A stretch of DNA of 48,755 nucleotides from Bacteroidales bacterium (GCA_030532685.1 JAUNKN010000014.1:1-48755); one strand, 5' to 3'. Shown: positions 15,735-24,294, counted from the stretch's first letter. A program made the numbers and translations. The notes: generated by a model from the sequence alone, not told the origin.

Positions 15735-18256
15735 CAATAAGTGAACTTAAATCCGCAATAGAAACTGCGGGGTGCAGTAGGCCCGTACACATAGGCTGAG
15801 TCGCGGCTGGGACCACGGTCAAAGTCGCTTTGGAAGGCATTGGTCAAGTTCTGAACACCCCCATAGAAAGCGAGTGAATAGTACTTGTAGATAGGTACGG
15901 TATATTGTACCTTCATGCCCATCTCAAAGAACGAGGGAGTCTTAAAAGTGCGAGGCCCGTAGGTGGTAGCGGTTTGCCCTTCGCCCATCATGAGGCGCGA
16001 AGCGTCGATTGTTGCAGCGGGAGCGCCATTGAACTCTGTGAGACTTCCGTTCTCCTCTGTAGGAATCTCGTGACCTGCTAACATGGAGCCCGTGAAATTA
16101 CCAGAAATGGAGATGTCCAGATTCTTGATGGGCGTGAGCGTAGATACGAAGTAGGCATAGACGTCGGGCGTGCGGTATTTACGCGTTGTCTTGTAGCTGT
16201 CGTCTTCGTGCCATTGCTGTTCTTTGTCCCACTCGCTGCGTTGGAGCGTCAGGCCTCCTTGCAAGCTCCACATGGAGCGGTAGGCGAGGCGTCCTTCAAG
16301 GTTGGCACCATATACGCGTGCTCCGTCCGAATTGCTGCGTGTCTTAATCAGGTAGGTACGTCCGTTGATGGTGCGCTCTGACTGTACGGTAGAGAAAGCA
16401 TCGCGAAGCTCCGTGTAGAAGCCTTCGGCGGTGAGATTAAGCTTCCATTCGGGCGAGAGGTTCGTGTACCAGTCGGCCGAGAAGCTGAAGCTGTTGGAGC
16501 GCTCTTCGTGCAGGTCGGGCGCGTTCTCGGAGAGAATCAAGTCGCCGCCTGCGTTGTCTACGTGGAGGTCTTCGTCAAAAATTTGTGGTGCACGGTAGCC
16601 TGCACTATAGTTGGCGCGCAAAACGAGGTCGGGCGTGGGGTTGAAGCGCACATTGGCACGAGGGGAGAAAATCCCCTTGTTGAGCAACGAGTGCTTGTCG
16701 AAGCGGCCACCGAGCAAGAAGCTCCAGCGTTCGGTTTTCCATTCGTTTTGCAGGAAAGCACTATTGGTAGATACCGTTTGGTTGATAAACTCGGGGCGGA
16801 AGCCACTCTTATCGTCCAACTCATCGCGGCTGTGTTCGAGCCCCGCAGTGAGTTGAGCAGGCATAAAGAGGCATTGCTCGAAGTCGTAGGAATACTGACC
16901 GCCGAACAGTGTGGTGAGCCCGTTTGTGCGACCATAAGAAATGAGTCGCTTTTCCATTTCGGCCGCCTCGTCAGAAGTGAGGGGGCGTTGTTTGGCCAGT
17001 GTAATCAATTCATTGACGGGAGTACCTCCACCATAGTAGCTGTCGCGATTCACCTTCATGAACGACGTGTAGGCATTGAAGCGGTGGCGTCCGTCCTCGG
17101 TGACTTGTGAGTAGGAGAGTGAACCATTGAGATTGTTGTGGCGCAACTGCTCGGCGATATTGGCGTTGTGGGGCTCTTCGCGCAGGCGGTCGCCACCACG
17201 GCGAAACTCGTTGGTTGCATGAAGTTCGGCAGTGAGTTTGGCATAGTCGGTAAACTTACCAAAGGCACGCAAACCCACGGTGCGCCCGTCAAGGAGGGGA
17301 GTTTCTGTATATCCGTCGCCATCATGGTCGTAGCCTGAGCGGTGGCGCACTTGTCCGAAGAGCGTGAGACCAAGTCGATTGTTGTCGGTGATGTAAGTCG
17401 CGTTGAGGTTGGTCGTGTTTTCAAAAGAACTCAAACCTTCCATGCCGCGTAACTCGTGGCTTGCAGAGGCCGAAGACGAGGTGGGCTCTTTAGTAATCAC
17501 GTTGATAACACCAGCGATGGCATTGCTACCAAACAGCGCACTACCTCCTCCGCGCATCACCTCTACGCGTTCGATCATATTGGTGGGCAATTGCTCCAAG
17601 CCATAAACGCCTGCCAAGGAACTAAATACGGGACGAGAGTCGATGAGGATTTGAGAGTAGGGGCCTTCCAAACCATTGATGCGAACTTGAGAGAAACCGC
17701 AGTTTTGACAGTTGTTCTCGACGCGAACACCTGGTTGGAATTTCAAAGCCTGGGAGAGGTCGTTGCTCTGCGTGCGTTCAAACACCTTGATGTCCATCAC
17801 ATTGACCAGAGAGGGTGCGAGCGTGCGTTTAGTCGCGTTGCGCGTGGCCGAAACCACAACGTCGCTGAGCTGAACATCCTCGGCTGTGAGCTCGATGTTG
17901 AGCAGCAAACTCTTGTTGGCCTGCAACTCCACTTGTTGCGTCATGGGTTGATAGCCCACGGCACGCACCTCGATTTGTTGTTTGCCCACGGGAGCGTCTT
18001 TCAAGAAGTAGTGTCCCGTGGCATCGGTCAGTGTGCTAAACTTTGTGCCCTTGATGCTGACTACCACGCCGGGCAAATGCATACCCGTGGCTTTGTCCAC
18101 AACGTGTCCCGTCACGTTGGCCTCCGTTTCGTGAGGCACGGGAGTTGTAGCAATGACATCAAGGTTCAAGAGAGGAGCATGAGAGGGAGTGGCCAAAGCG
18201 TGAGCAGCTGTAAAGGTGCAGATGCTGGCCAAAAATAGTGTAGAGGTTTTCTTCAT
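15734..18256 (-). CDS. TonB-dependent outer-membrane receptor with C-x2-C plug
   Basis: 840 aa. Signal peptide at 1-22. A carboxypeptidase-regulatory-like domain (GHVVDKATGMHLPGVVVSI... TDATGHYFLKDAPVG) at about 48-130 precedes the plug (LSDVVVSATRNATKRTL; RINGLEGPYSQILIDSRPVF; ERVEVMRGGGSALFGSNAIAG) and a 22-strand-type barrel ending in FKFTY. The plug carries NNCQNCGF with C183 and C186, which could bind a metal or heme. The class resembles BtuB/FepA/HmuR-like receptors rather than SusC: no SusD partner is nearby. The next gene, a zinc-ribbon lipoprotein, starts on the stop codon. There is no cobalamin riboswitch in the short leader. Substrate unknown; metal, heme or vitamin are all possible. 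Confidence 0.9.
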   Translation of the reverse strand: MKKTSTLFLASICTFTAAHALATPSHAPLLNLDVIATTPVPHETEANVTGHVVDKATGMHLPGVVVSIKGTKFSTLTDATGHYFLKDAPVGKQQIEVRAVGYQPMTQQVELQANKSLLLNIELTAEDVQLSDVVVSATRNATKRTLAPSLVNVMDIKVFERTQSNDLSQALKFQPGVRVENNCQNCGFSQVRINGLEGPYSQILIDSRPVFSSLAGVYGLEQLPTNMIERVEVMRGGGSALFGSNAIAGVINVITKEPTSSSASASHELRGMEGLSSFENTTNLNATYITDNNRLGLTLFGQVRHRSGYDHDGDGYTETPLLDGRTVGLRAFGKFTDYAKLTAELHATNEFRRGGDRLREEPHNANIAEQLRHNNLNGSLSYSQVTEDGRHRFNAYTSFMKVNRDSYYGGGTPVNELITLAKQRPLTSDEAAEMEKRLISYGRTNGLTTLFGGQYSYDFEQCLFMPAQLTAGLEHSRDELDDKSGFRPEFINQTVSTNSAFLQNEWKTERWSFLLGGRFDKHSLLNKGIFSPRANVRFNPTPDLVLRANYSAGYRAPQIFDEDLHVDNAGGDLILSENAPDLHEERSNSFSFSADWYTNLSPEWKLNLTAEGFYTELRDAFSTVQSERTINGRTYLIKTRSNSDGARVYGANLEGRLAYRSMWSLQGGLTLQRSEWDKEQQWHEDDSYKTTRKYRTPDVYAYFVSTLTPIKNLDISISGNFTGSMLAGHEIPTEENGSLTEFNGAPAATIDASRLMMGEGQTATTYGPRTFKTPSFFEMGMKVQYTVPIYKYYSLAFYGGVQNLTNAFQSDFDRGPSRDSAYVYGPTAPRSFYCGFKFTY

Positions 18257-18329
18257 ATAAATAGTATTGAAAGTGGCGCGCTCTTTGTGCTCTGAGGCAC
18301 TTGAGGGCAGGCCTACTTGTTTTCAGGTG

Positions 18330-18360
18330 CAAAATTACACACTTTTACAAGCCGCTCCAA
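18330..18360 (-). promoter_or_regulatory. Promoter of the TonB receptor operon
   Basis: On the minus strand TTG (18358-18360), 20-bp spacer, TAATTTTG (18330-18337), giving a leader of about 65 nt before the ATG at 18256. Confidence 0.7.
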
Positions 18361-18461
18361 TACTCAAAAAGGGGTATAAATCTCGTGAAGATAAAAAACT
18401 ATTAACGTCGCATGCGTATTTCCCTCCTCATAAGTGGGTATGTCTGCGTTTTTCGGCCTTT

Positions 18462-20285
18462 TTACTCTGCATGCACGCTCATTTCGCACTTGGCACAATC
18501 GAAGCTGAGCGGAAAACTACGCCCATCGGGCAGGCGCAGTGCGAGTGGCTCTTGCCAGGTCGGTTTTCGCCCTGTTTCCTTGGGACATTGGCCATGTGAG
18601 TAGCGCAGGCAGTGGCGGCAAGTCATGAGTGTGGCTTGTGGTACTTCGTCGAGTTCATAGGCCACTTGCACTTCGCTCGCACCGTGCTCTTTGAGAAATG
18701 AGCAGGCCAGCTGGTTGGCCACATTGGCGGTATAGTCAAACCGCTGTCCGTCAAGACGAAGTCCTGGAGAAATGGGGCGACGAGTATCGCGCACGTAGTT
18801 GGCCACGATTTTCTCGCTCAGCTCCTCGATGAGTTGGCGCCGCCATTCGCTTAGTTGAGAGGCAGGAATGAAGCGTTCGCCAGCGGTCTCAATATCGATG
18901 TTGCGCACCTCAAAGGCCGTCCCTCCCAGTTTTGAAAGGTTGCGCAAAAGGCTTTCGCGTTGAGGCTTTTGGGCCTCGACGATGGGGCTTTGAGTGAGCA
19001 GAGTGTGAGAGATGCCATTTTCGCATTGCGCCGTGAGTGCGTAGCCCAAGCCGTCGCTGCGCTCACGAAGCGCAATGTCGATGCTCAGCAAGCGTTGTGT
19101 CGACGAGCGTTTTAGGGTTTGTTCAAAGGCTCTGTCCTCGTTGCGAAACAGCTCTATGCCTGGACGTAGTCCTTTGGGCATGTGCAGTGGATGAAGTTGC
19201 TTGCCTTCGGCACGGTTCACCCGAAAGCCTTGCAGCTGCCCCTGTTCGTCAAAATAGCAAAGGCCGTCGCCATTGGAAAAACTGGCTTTCCCTTCGACCG
19301 AAAAGGCACGCCCGCCCACACGAGCTACGCGTCCTACGGGAGCACCTATGGCTTTGGGTGTGCGCATGGAGGCCACATCGGGCGTACGTTGGTGCAAAAA
19401 ATACTCGGTGTAGCCTCGATTGAAGGTTTTCTCAATGTGTGGCGTAAAATCGAAATGTGAATGTCCGTGCGAAGCTCTGCAAAACTCCTGTGGACGGCGC
19501 GCGATGATGCGATCGATGGCTTGGCGATAGTGTGCACACACGTTCTTCACATAGCTTTCGTCCTTCAAGCGTCCTTCTACCTTGAAGCTGCGCACACCAG
19601 CATCGAGCATTTGCTCAATGGAATTGCTGCGATTCATATCGCGCAAGGAGAGGTGGTGGGCCGTGGAGATTACTTTGCCCTGTGCGTCGACCAGATCGAA
19701 ACTTAGCCTACAAAAATGGCCACAGCGACCTCGATTGGCCGAGCGGTCAAAGCAGTGTTGTGACACGTAGCATCGTCCAGAATAGCTCACGCAAAGGGCG
19801 CCATGTACGAAGGCTTCGATGGGAAGAGAGGTGGCTTGGTGAATGGCGCGTATCTGCTCGAGCGAGAGCTCACGAGCCACGACGATTTGCGAAAAACCGC
19901 ATAATTCCAAAAAACGAGCTTGCTCGGGAGTGCAGTTGTCCATCTGGGTCGAAGCGTGGAGCGCAATGGGGGGAAGCTGGAGTTTGAGCAGTGCCAAATC
20001 TTGAATGATGAGGGCATCGACGCCGGCAGCATAGAGTTCGTGTATCATGGCTTCGGCTTCGGCCAGCTCGTGGTCGTAGAGAATGGTGTTGAGAGTCACG
20101 TAGACACGCACGCCAAAGAGGTGGGCGTAGCGACAGAGTTTTTCTATTTCTTCTACACTATTGCCTGCTGCGGCGCGTGCGCCAAAACCCGGGCCACCGA
20201 TATACACGGCGTCGGCACCATAGCGCACGGCAGCCATGCCTACTTCGGCATTGCGTGCTGGACAAAGGAGTTCGATGGGAGTCAT
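18462..20285 (-). CDS. Peptidase U32 family protein (RlhA/YdcP-like RNA hydroxylation type)
   Basis: 607 aa. It starts MTPIELLCPARNAEVGMAAVRYGADAVYIGGP, the U32 N-terminal signature. The mid-region has VHGALCVSYSGRC and a cysteine cluster C-V-S-Y-S-G-R-C...C...C-G-H-F-C that in this family holds an iron-sulfur cluster, then SLRDMN and FKVEGRLKDESYV. The C-terminal half (DUF3656-like) ends with CRHC...CP and CAKC, a probable extra metal site. Despite the peptidase name, E. coli relatives hydroxylate RNA: RlhA on 23S rRNA C2501 and TrhP on tRNA. The length is nearer RlhA. In-frame codons extend upstream to 20414 but run through an intergenic repeat, so the ATG at 20285 is chosen. Confidence 0.88.
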   Translation of the reverse strand: MTPIELLCPARNAEVGMAAVRYGADAVYIGGPGFGARAAAGNSVEEIEKLCRYAHLFGVRVYVTLNTILYDHELAEAEAMIHELYAAGVDALIIQDLALLKLQLPPIALHASTQMDNCTPEQARFLELCGFSQIVVARELSLEQIRAIHQATSLPIEAFVHGALCVSYSGRCYVSQHCFDRSANRGRCGHFCRLSFDLVDAQGKVISTAHHLSLRDMNRSNSIEQMLDAGVRSFKVEGRLKDESYVKNVCAHYRQAIDRIIARRPQEFCRASHGHSHFDFTPHIEKTFNRGYTEYFLHQRTPDVASMRTPKAIGAPVGRVARVGGRAFSVEGKASFSNGDGLCYFDEQGQLQGFRVNRAEGKQLHPLHMPKGLRPGIELFRNEDRAFEQTLKRSSTQRLLSIDIALRERSDGLGYALTAQCENGISHTLLTQSPIVEAQKPQRESLLRNLSKLGGTAFEVRNIDIETAGERFIPASQLSEWRRQLIEELSEKIVANYVRDTRRPISPGLRLDGQRFDYTANVANQLACSFLKEHGASEVQVAYELDEVPQATLMTCRHCLRYSHGQCPKETGRKPTWQEPLALRLPDGRSFPLSFDCAKCEMSVHAE

Positions 20286-20350
20286 GACCAATGAAACTTT
20301 CTGAGAGAATGAGGCAGAATAGCGGCCAGCGGTATGGCCTGCATGGGAAG

Positions 20351-20400
20351 CAGAAAATCCTACGTGCGTCGTAGAATTTTCTACGTGTGAAGAAGAAAAT
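20351..20400. repeat. CACGTAG intergenic repeat, copy A
   Basis: Contains CCTACGTGCGTCGTAG (20359-20374) and TTTTCTACGTGTG (20377-20389), the reverse-complement form of a repeat also at 34659-34736, 40659-40715 and 48713-48755. It lies between the U32 gene and lpxH. Confidence 0.8.
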
Positions 20401-20447
20401 AGTTGGAGCAACACCCAAGAGTTGCGCTCCTAAATGGAGGAGAAAAA

Positions 20448-21218
20448 CTAAGGTTCGGTTTCCCCCTCGATATACTCTTCGAGAAATAGATGCTCACCGT
20501 CAAACACGGCATAGGTAAACAAGTTAATCCAATCGCCCAAGAGCACCACGCGAGCTGTGCGCGATAGCATCAAATCGTAGTCGATGTGGCGATGGCCGAA
20601 GAGAAAAAAGTTGATGTCGGGATGGTCGCGCAGATAGTCTTTGGCAAAGAGTATGAGATGCTCCTTGTCTTCGCCTTGGAAGGGCAGTTCCTGCCCGTCT
20701 TCGCGTTTTAGGCGGCTGCGGCGCGCCCATTCCAACCCAAAATCGAGGGCCCAGCGAGGGTGCACAAGCGTGCGGAAAAGCCATTGGGCCACTCGGTTGT
20801 GAAAGAGGGCTCGCAAAAAACGAAAACCCTTGTCTTCGACTCCCAGTCCGTCGCCATGGGCGAGAAAAAAGAGTTTGTCGCCCAGCTCAATGGTGGTGGA
20901 AGTTTCCTTGTGCAAGATGACGCCGCATTCGGTGCTGAGATAGTCGGTCATCCACAGGTCGTGATTGCCCGTGAAATAGTGCACCTCGACGCCAAGGTCG
21001 GTCAGCTCGGAAATTTTGCCTAAAAAACGAGTAAACCCACGGGGCACGACGGTGCTGTATTCGTGCCAGAAGTCGAACATATCGCCCAGCATATAGACCG
21101 CACCGGCCTTGTGCTTGATAGAGTCGAGAAAACGCACCAAGCGTCGCTCTTGCATACGCTGGCTCTGAATGGCGCGGCTGCCAAGGTGGGCATCGGAAAG
21201 GAAATAGATGGGTTTCAT
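20448..21218 (-). CDS. lpxH: UDP-2,3-diacylglucosamine diphosphatase (LpxH-like)
   Basis: 256 aa calcineurin-like phosphoesterase. Metal-binding motifs are in order: SDAHLG (residues 8-13), GDMFDFWHE, GNHDLW, HGDGLG and FGHRHID. LpxH removes UMP from UDP-2,3-diacylglucosamine in lipid A synthesis at the inner membrane. The length fits (E. coli 240 aa). The ATG at 21218 (MKPIYFLSD) is preferred to an in-frame codon five residues upstream because it sits directly before the first metal-binding strand. A terminator separates it from the NlpE-like gene upstream; U32 follows 162 bp downstream, past repeat copy A. Confidence 0.88.
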   Translation of the reverse strand: MKPIYFLSDAHLGSRAIQSQRMQERRLVRFLDSIKHKAGAVYMLGDMFDFWHEYSTVVPRGFTRFLGKISELTDLGVEVHYFTGNHDLWMTDYLSTECGVILHKETSTTIELGDKLFFLAHGDGLGVEDKGFRFLRALFHNRVAQWLFRTLVHPRWALDFGLEWARRSRLKREDGQELPFQGEDKEHLILFAKDYLRDHPDINFFLFGHRHIDYDLMLSRTARVVLLGDWINLFTYAVFDGEHLFLEEYIEGETEP

Positions 21219-21241
21219 GGCACGAGGATACAAAGAGGTAT

Positions 21242-21273
21242 AAAAAGAGGGGCAGGTAGTGAGCCTGCCCCTC
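21242..21273 (-). terminator. Terminator between the NlpE-like gene and lpxH
   Basis: Perfect 10-bp G/C-rich arms (21247-21256 and 21264-21273) followed on the minus strand by TTTTT (21242-21246). It starts 15 bp after the NlpE-like stop. Confidence 0.88.
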
Positions 21274-21287
21274 GAGCTATAAAAGTC

Positions 21288-21719
21288 TTATTTGAGCTTC
21301 AAATCGTAGTTGAGACCAGAAGCAGCTTCTTGGAGCGAATCGTTCACAAGACGGAAAGTGCTGTCGCCTACTTGCTTGAGGTAGAGGAAACCTGCACCCT
21401 CGCCGAGGGCTACCTTCAAGCCCTTTTCTGCACCTACGGCTACGGCTTCGGCCTTGCCCGTGTAGTTTTGAGTCATATCCTTGCCATTTTCGGCTTCGAG
21501 ATAGGTCTCAACGAGCGTGTAGCTGCTGTCGGGATTGAGCGTGAATTGATACTGGATACCGGGGCCATCGGCAGCAGGAACAGTACCTTCGAATACGAGT
21601 GTATCGGTCGCAGCAGCGGTTGCAGTGCTGTCGTTAGCCATGGTCGTTGCATCGCCTGCCTTTTGTTGGCAAGACATCATCGTTGCAGCGGCAACGAGGA
21701 GAAAGAAAAGTTTTTTCAT
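21288..21719 (-). CDS. NlpE-like N-terminal domain lipoprotein
   Basis: 143 aa. Signal peptide and lipobox (ATMMSC, Cys17) are followed by a Thr/Ala-rich linker and an NlpE-type beta-barrel: VFEGTVPAADGPGIQYQFTLNPDSSYTLVETY, then G-x-W-like strands to the C-terminal LNYDLKLK. In E. coli NlpE the same place reads LPCADCxGI, a CxxC copper/redox site; here both cysteines are replaced (AADG), so it would not sense copper in that way. NlpE links envelope or surface stress to signalling; a role here is not established. It follows the OhrR-like gene by 26 bp and probably shares its transcript. Confidence 0.75.
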   Translation of the reverse strand: MKKLFFLLVAAATMMSCQQKAGDATTMANDSTATAAATDTLVFEGTVPAADGPGIQYQFTLNPDSSYTLVETYLEAENGKDMTQNYTGKAEAVAVGAEKGLKVALGEGAGFLYLKQVGDSTFRLVNDSLQEAASGLNYDLKLK

Positions 21720-21745
21720 TGTGTTGTTATTGAGTTGAGAATGGA

Positions 21746-22186
21746 TTATTTACGAAGATGTTCTATGATTTCGTCGAGTTGAGGCTGAATGTCGAACACC
21801 GTTTTCTCGCTCACACCACTGCTACACAACAAGTCGAGCATGCAGCTGGGGATATTGGCCGACTGCTGCTGCATGGCGCGCCCCATTTCGGTGAGTCGCA
21901 CGAAAGTTTGTCGTGTGTCCACTTCTCCCTTTTTGCGCGTCACGATTCCTTCGCGTTCCATGCGCTGTATGAGCGGAGTGACGGTGTTGGTCTCGAGGGC
22001 CAATCGCTTGGCGATGTCGTTCACGGGCAGATTGTCCGTTTCCCACAGTACCATGAGCACGAGATATTGAGGATAGGTCACGCCCAAGCGCTCCAAGTGT
22101 GGGCGATAGGCTTGAATGATGAGGCGGCTCGCCGCATAGAGGCGAAAGCAGAGCTGATTGTCGAGTTTGAGTTGTTCGTAGGGCAT
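21746..22186 (-). CDS. ohrR: MarR-family regulator, OhrR-like organic hydroperoxide sensor
   Basis: 146 aa. LKLDNQLCFRLYAASRLI places a cysteine exactly where OhrR proteins carry the peroxide-reactive Cys (near residue 13), followed by YPQYLVLMVLWE, the winged-helix segment LALETNTVTPLIQRMEREG and DTRQTFVRLTEMG. OhrR represses detoxification genes and is released when the cysteine is oxidised. A GTG four codons upstream (22198) is possible; the ATG at 22186 is chosen. Its neighbour upstream is a glutathione peroxidase rather than the usual ohr peroxiredoxin, which supports a peroxide-stress role. Confidence 0.82.
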   Translation of the reverse strand: MPYEQLKLDNQLCFRLYAASRLIIQAYRPHLERLGVTYPQYLVLMVLWETDNLPVNDIAKRLALETNTVTPLIQRMEREGIVTRKKGEVDTRQTFVRLTEMGRAMQQQSANIPSCMLDLLCSSGVSEKTVFDIQPQLDEIIEHLRK

Positions 22187-22224
22187 GTAGAGTTGCACTT
22201 GGTTATGATAGACACGAAATAGCA

Positions 22225-22245
22225 GTCGTGCACTTAGGGCACGAC
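22225..22245. promoter_or_regulatory. Inverted repeat upstream of ohrR, possible operator
   Basis: GTCGTGC and GCACGAC arms (22225-22231, 22239-22245) with a 7-base centre, 39 bp before the ohrR ATG and 49 bp after the peroxidase stop. There is no T tract, so it is not an obvious terminator. MarR-type autoregulation is a possibility only. Confidence 0.35.
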
Positions 22246-22293
22246 ATTCGTTTCTTCATCTGTCCTGTTTGCTCTGTGGATAGGGCTTTCTGC

Positions 22294-22842
22294 TTAGAGC
22301 AGAGCCTTGATTTGCTGTTCGACATCGGCCATGTTGTGTGTAGGCTCGAAGCGAGCTACCACTTTGCCTTCGCGGTCAATGAGGAACTTGGTGAAGTTCC
22401 ACTTGATATCGCTGCTTTCGCGCCAGCCTGGCATGTTCTTGTCAAAAATGTCGATGAGAATGGGTGTGAGATTGTGGGCGGGATCGAAACCTTCAAAACC
22501 CTTCTCGCCCTTGAGCCAAGTGTAGAGGGGAAGCTGGCCTTCGCCATTGACTTCGGCCTTGCAAAATTGGGGGAATTCAATGCCAAACTTCGTAGAGCAG
22601 AATTCTGAAATTTCTTCGTCGCTACCAGGAGCTTGACCGCCAAACTGGTTGCAAGGAATGTCCAAAATTTCGAGGCCTGCTTCCTTGTGGCGCTTGTAGA
22701 GCGCTTCAAGCTCTTCATACTGAGGCGTAAAGCCACATTCGGTAGCCGTATTGACGATGAGCACTACCTTACCTTTATACTGAGAGAGGGCTATCTCTTG
22801 CCCCTTCTTGCTCGTGAGCTGGAAATCTGAGATATTTGCCAT
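22294..22842 (-). CDS. Glutathione peroxidase-family (thioredoxin-dependent) peroxidase
   Basis: 182 aa. NTATECGFTPQYEELEALY has the peroxidatic cysteine, IPCNQFGGQAPG the conserved glutamine segment, and IKWNFTKFLIDREG the tryptophan and asparagine of the catalytic tetrad. It reduces hydroperoxides in the cytoplasm; in bacteria without glutathione these enzymes usually use thioredoxin. The ATG at 22842 (MANISDF) is chosen because upstream codons run into the promoter. It precedes ohrR in the same direction. Confidence 0.93.
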   Translation of the reverse strand: MANISDFQLTSKKGQEIALSQYKGKVVLIVNTATECGFTPQYEELEALYKRHKEAGLEILDIPCNQFGGQAPGSDEEISEFCSTKFGIEFPQFCKAEVNGEGQLPLYTWLKGEKGFEGFDPAHNLTPILIDIFDKNMPGWRESSDIKWNFTKFLIDREGKVVARFEPTHNMADVEQQIKALL

Positions 22843-22924
22843 AATGATTGTCAGAGTGAGAGGATTAATTATGTCTTGTTGATACAAAGAAACAAGGAAG
22901 TCGCTTCCAAGGTCTTGTTGCGTG

Positions 22925-22955
22925 CAAAGATAAGACAAAAGTATATTAGTCGCAA
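22925..22955 (-). promoter_or_regulatory. Promoter of the peroxidase gene
   Basis: On the minus strand TTG (22953-22955), 20-bp spacer, TATCTTTG (22925-22932); leader about 75 nt. A second TACTTTTG lies at 22936-22943 without a matching TTG. Confidence 0.75.
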
Positions 22956-23026
22956 CCGATAAAGAAGAAACTTAATGAAGATTTGCATTTACAGGGCTAA
23001 AAAGCAGAGAAACAGGCCTTGATAAC

Positions 23027-23057
23027 TTGGAAAAATGAAGGAGAAAGCGTACTTTCG
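23027..23057 (+). promoter_or_regulatory. Promoter of the acetyltransferase gene
   Basis: TTG (23027-23029), 20-bp spacer, TACTTTCG (23050-23057), one mismatch from TAnnTTTG. The ATG at 23076 is 18 bp downstream; the earlier in-frame start at 23019 is upstream of the promoter. Confidence 0.55.
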
Positions 23058-23075
23058 CCGACAAATCAGAGAATT

Positions 23076-23642
23076 ATGGAAACGTTTACTTTCCGACCCG
23101 CAACGGTCGAAGACGCATCTTTCATAGCACGTCAGGTCTTAGAAGCCTTGCACTGGGAAATGTATGTGCTCCCCTTGAAGCCTGAAAAACAAGAGGCTTG
23201 GGAGGAGCTCACACCGGTGTGCGGACAAGAGGGTACGCTCTATTCCTATCGGCACTGCACCATTGCTCAAATGGGGAAGAAGCCCGTAGGCCTCGTCGTG
23301 GCTTATGATGGAAAGGAGTATCGAGACTTGCGGTTGCGTACTTTTCGACAGCTATCGTGCTTGGCAGGAACAGACGTCGAGAACATGGAGGACGAAGCTG
23401 GATGTGGAGAGTGGTATATTGATAGTGTGGCTATCGTTCCCGAGGTGCGTGGAAGAGGCATCGGGCGATTATTATTGCAAAAGGCCATTTCTGCAGCACA
23501 AGAGCAAGGTTTGTGCGCCACACTACTTGTGGATCCTGACAATGAAAAAGCCCACCGCCTTTACGAAACGATGGGCTTTCAAATAGTGGGAAAAATAAAG
23601 GCTTTCAATCAGTGGTTTTGGCGCATGCATCATCACTCCTGA
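23076..23642 (+). CDS. GNAT-family N-acetyltransferase
   Basis: 188 aa. FRPATVEDASFIARQV is a typical GNAT beta1-alpha1 start. The acetyl-CoA-binding motif A is VAIVPEVRGRGIGRLLLQKA (R/Q-x2-G-x-G/A), followed by LLVDPDNEKAHRLYETMGFQIVG. The acyl acceptor is unknown. It faces away from the peroxidase gene, and a nitroreductase gene follows 114 bp downstream in the same direction. Small protein, peptide or metabolite acetylation are all possible. Confidence 0.88.
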   Translation: METFTFRPATVEDASFIARQVLEALHWEMYVLPLKPEKQEAWEELTPVCGQEGTLYSYRHCTIAQMGKKPVGLVVAYDGKEYRDLRLRTFRQLSCLAGTDVENMEDEAGCGEWYIDSVAIVPEVRGRGIGRLLLQKAISAAQEQGLCATLLVDPDNEKAHRLYETMGFQIVGKIKAFNQWFWRMHHHS

Positions 23643-23756
23643 CTTCTCTACCCCAAAGCAATGAATAAGGTAGAGTAGGGAAAAAGTTTATATCTCCAAG
23701 GCTCTAAAGTGGGTGGGTATAGGGATAGCCTCCTTGCTCATAAACCGAAGAATAAT

Positions 23757-24272
23757 ATGAATACTTTTCTTTCTCTTTGCGAGGCACGAAGTTCCGTGCG
23801 TCAGTTTCAAACGACCATCCCCGACGAGGAGGCGATTGCTTACATCGTCGAATGTGTGCGCTTAGCTCCCTCGGCTGTCAATCGTCAGCCCTGGAGAATT
23901 TATTATACAACGGAACCGGGATTGTTGGCACAGCTTCGTGAGAGTTATCCCAGAGAATGGATGAAAGAGGCACCTGCGGTTTTTGTACTCTGTAAAGACG
24001 AGGCTGAGGCTTGGGTGCGTCCATCCGACAGAAAGGGGCATGGCGACATAGATGTGGCCATCGCTACGGAGCACTTGTGTCTTGCTGCGACCGAACGGGG
24101 ATTGGGCACGTGCTGGGTGTGCAATTTCGACGTGGAGCTTTGTCGCAAGGCTTTGCATTTGAGCGATAGGGAAATTCCTGTGGTGATGGTGCCTATTGGT
24201 TATGCAAGCGCAGAAGCTCAGAATCCTTCTAAGAAGCGGAAGTCTTTGTCCGAAATATACTTTCGTAGATAG
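23757..24272 (+). CDS. Nitroreductase-family flavoprotein
   Basis: 171 aa. SLCEARSSVRQFQ is the FMN-phosphate-binding N-terminal motif (R-x-S-x-R), LAPSAVNRQPWRIYY the second FMN contact, and ERGLGTCWVCNFD with VPIGYASAE the C-terminal part. It has the short two-domain form common in Bacteroidales, where these enzymes reduce nitro compounds or quinones with NAD(P)H. The physiological substrate cannot be read from the sequence. The ATG at 23757 is chosen over an upstream in-frame start because the motif begins 8 residues later. It converges with mutY, stops 22 bp apart. Confidence 0.88.
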   Translation: MNTFLSLCEARSSVRQFQTTIPDEEAIAYIVECVRLAPSAVNRQPWRIYYTTEPGLLAQLRESYPREWMKEAPAVFVLCKDEAEAWVRPSDRKGHGDIDVAIATEHLCLAATERGLGTCWVCNFDVELCRKALHLSDREIPVVMVPIGYASAEAQNPSKKRKSLSEIYFRR

Positions 24273-24294
24273 GAACGTAAAGTTGCTGTGAAAC

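Noticed and set aside
17456-18238. A 260-codon plus-strand ORF opposite the TonB receptor, and a 449-codon minus-strand ORF at 7492-8841 opposite GH84
   Set aside because: Both are antisense shadows of well-supported genes, with no recognisable motif or promoter.
18257-18461. Cobalamin or other riboswitch before the TonB receptor
   Set aside because: The leader from the promoter to the ATG is only about 65 nt, too short for a cobalamin riboswitch, and no B12-box was seen.
20286-20414. In-frame N-terminal extension of the U32 protein
   Set aside because: It runs through intergenic repeat copy A, and the family N-terminus begins at the ATG at 20285.
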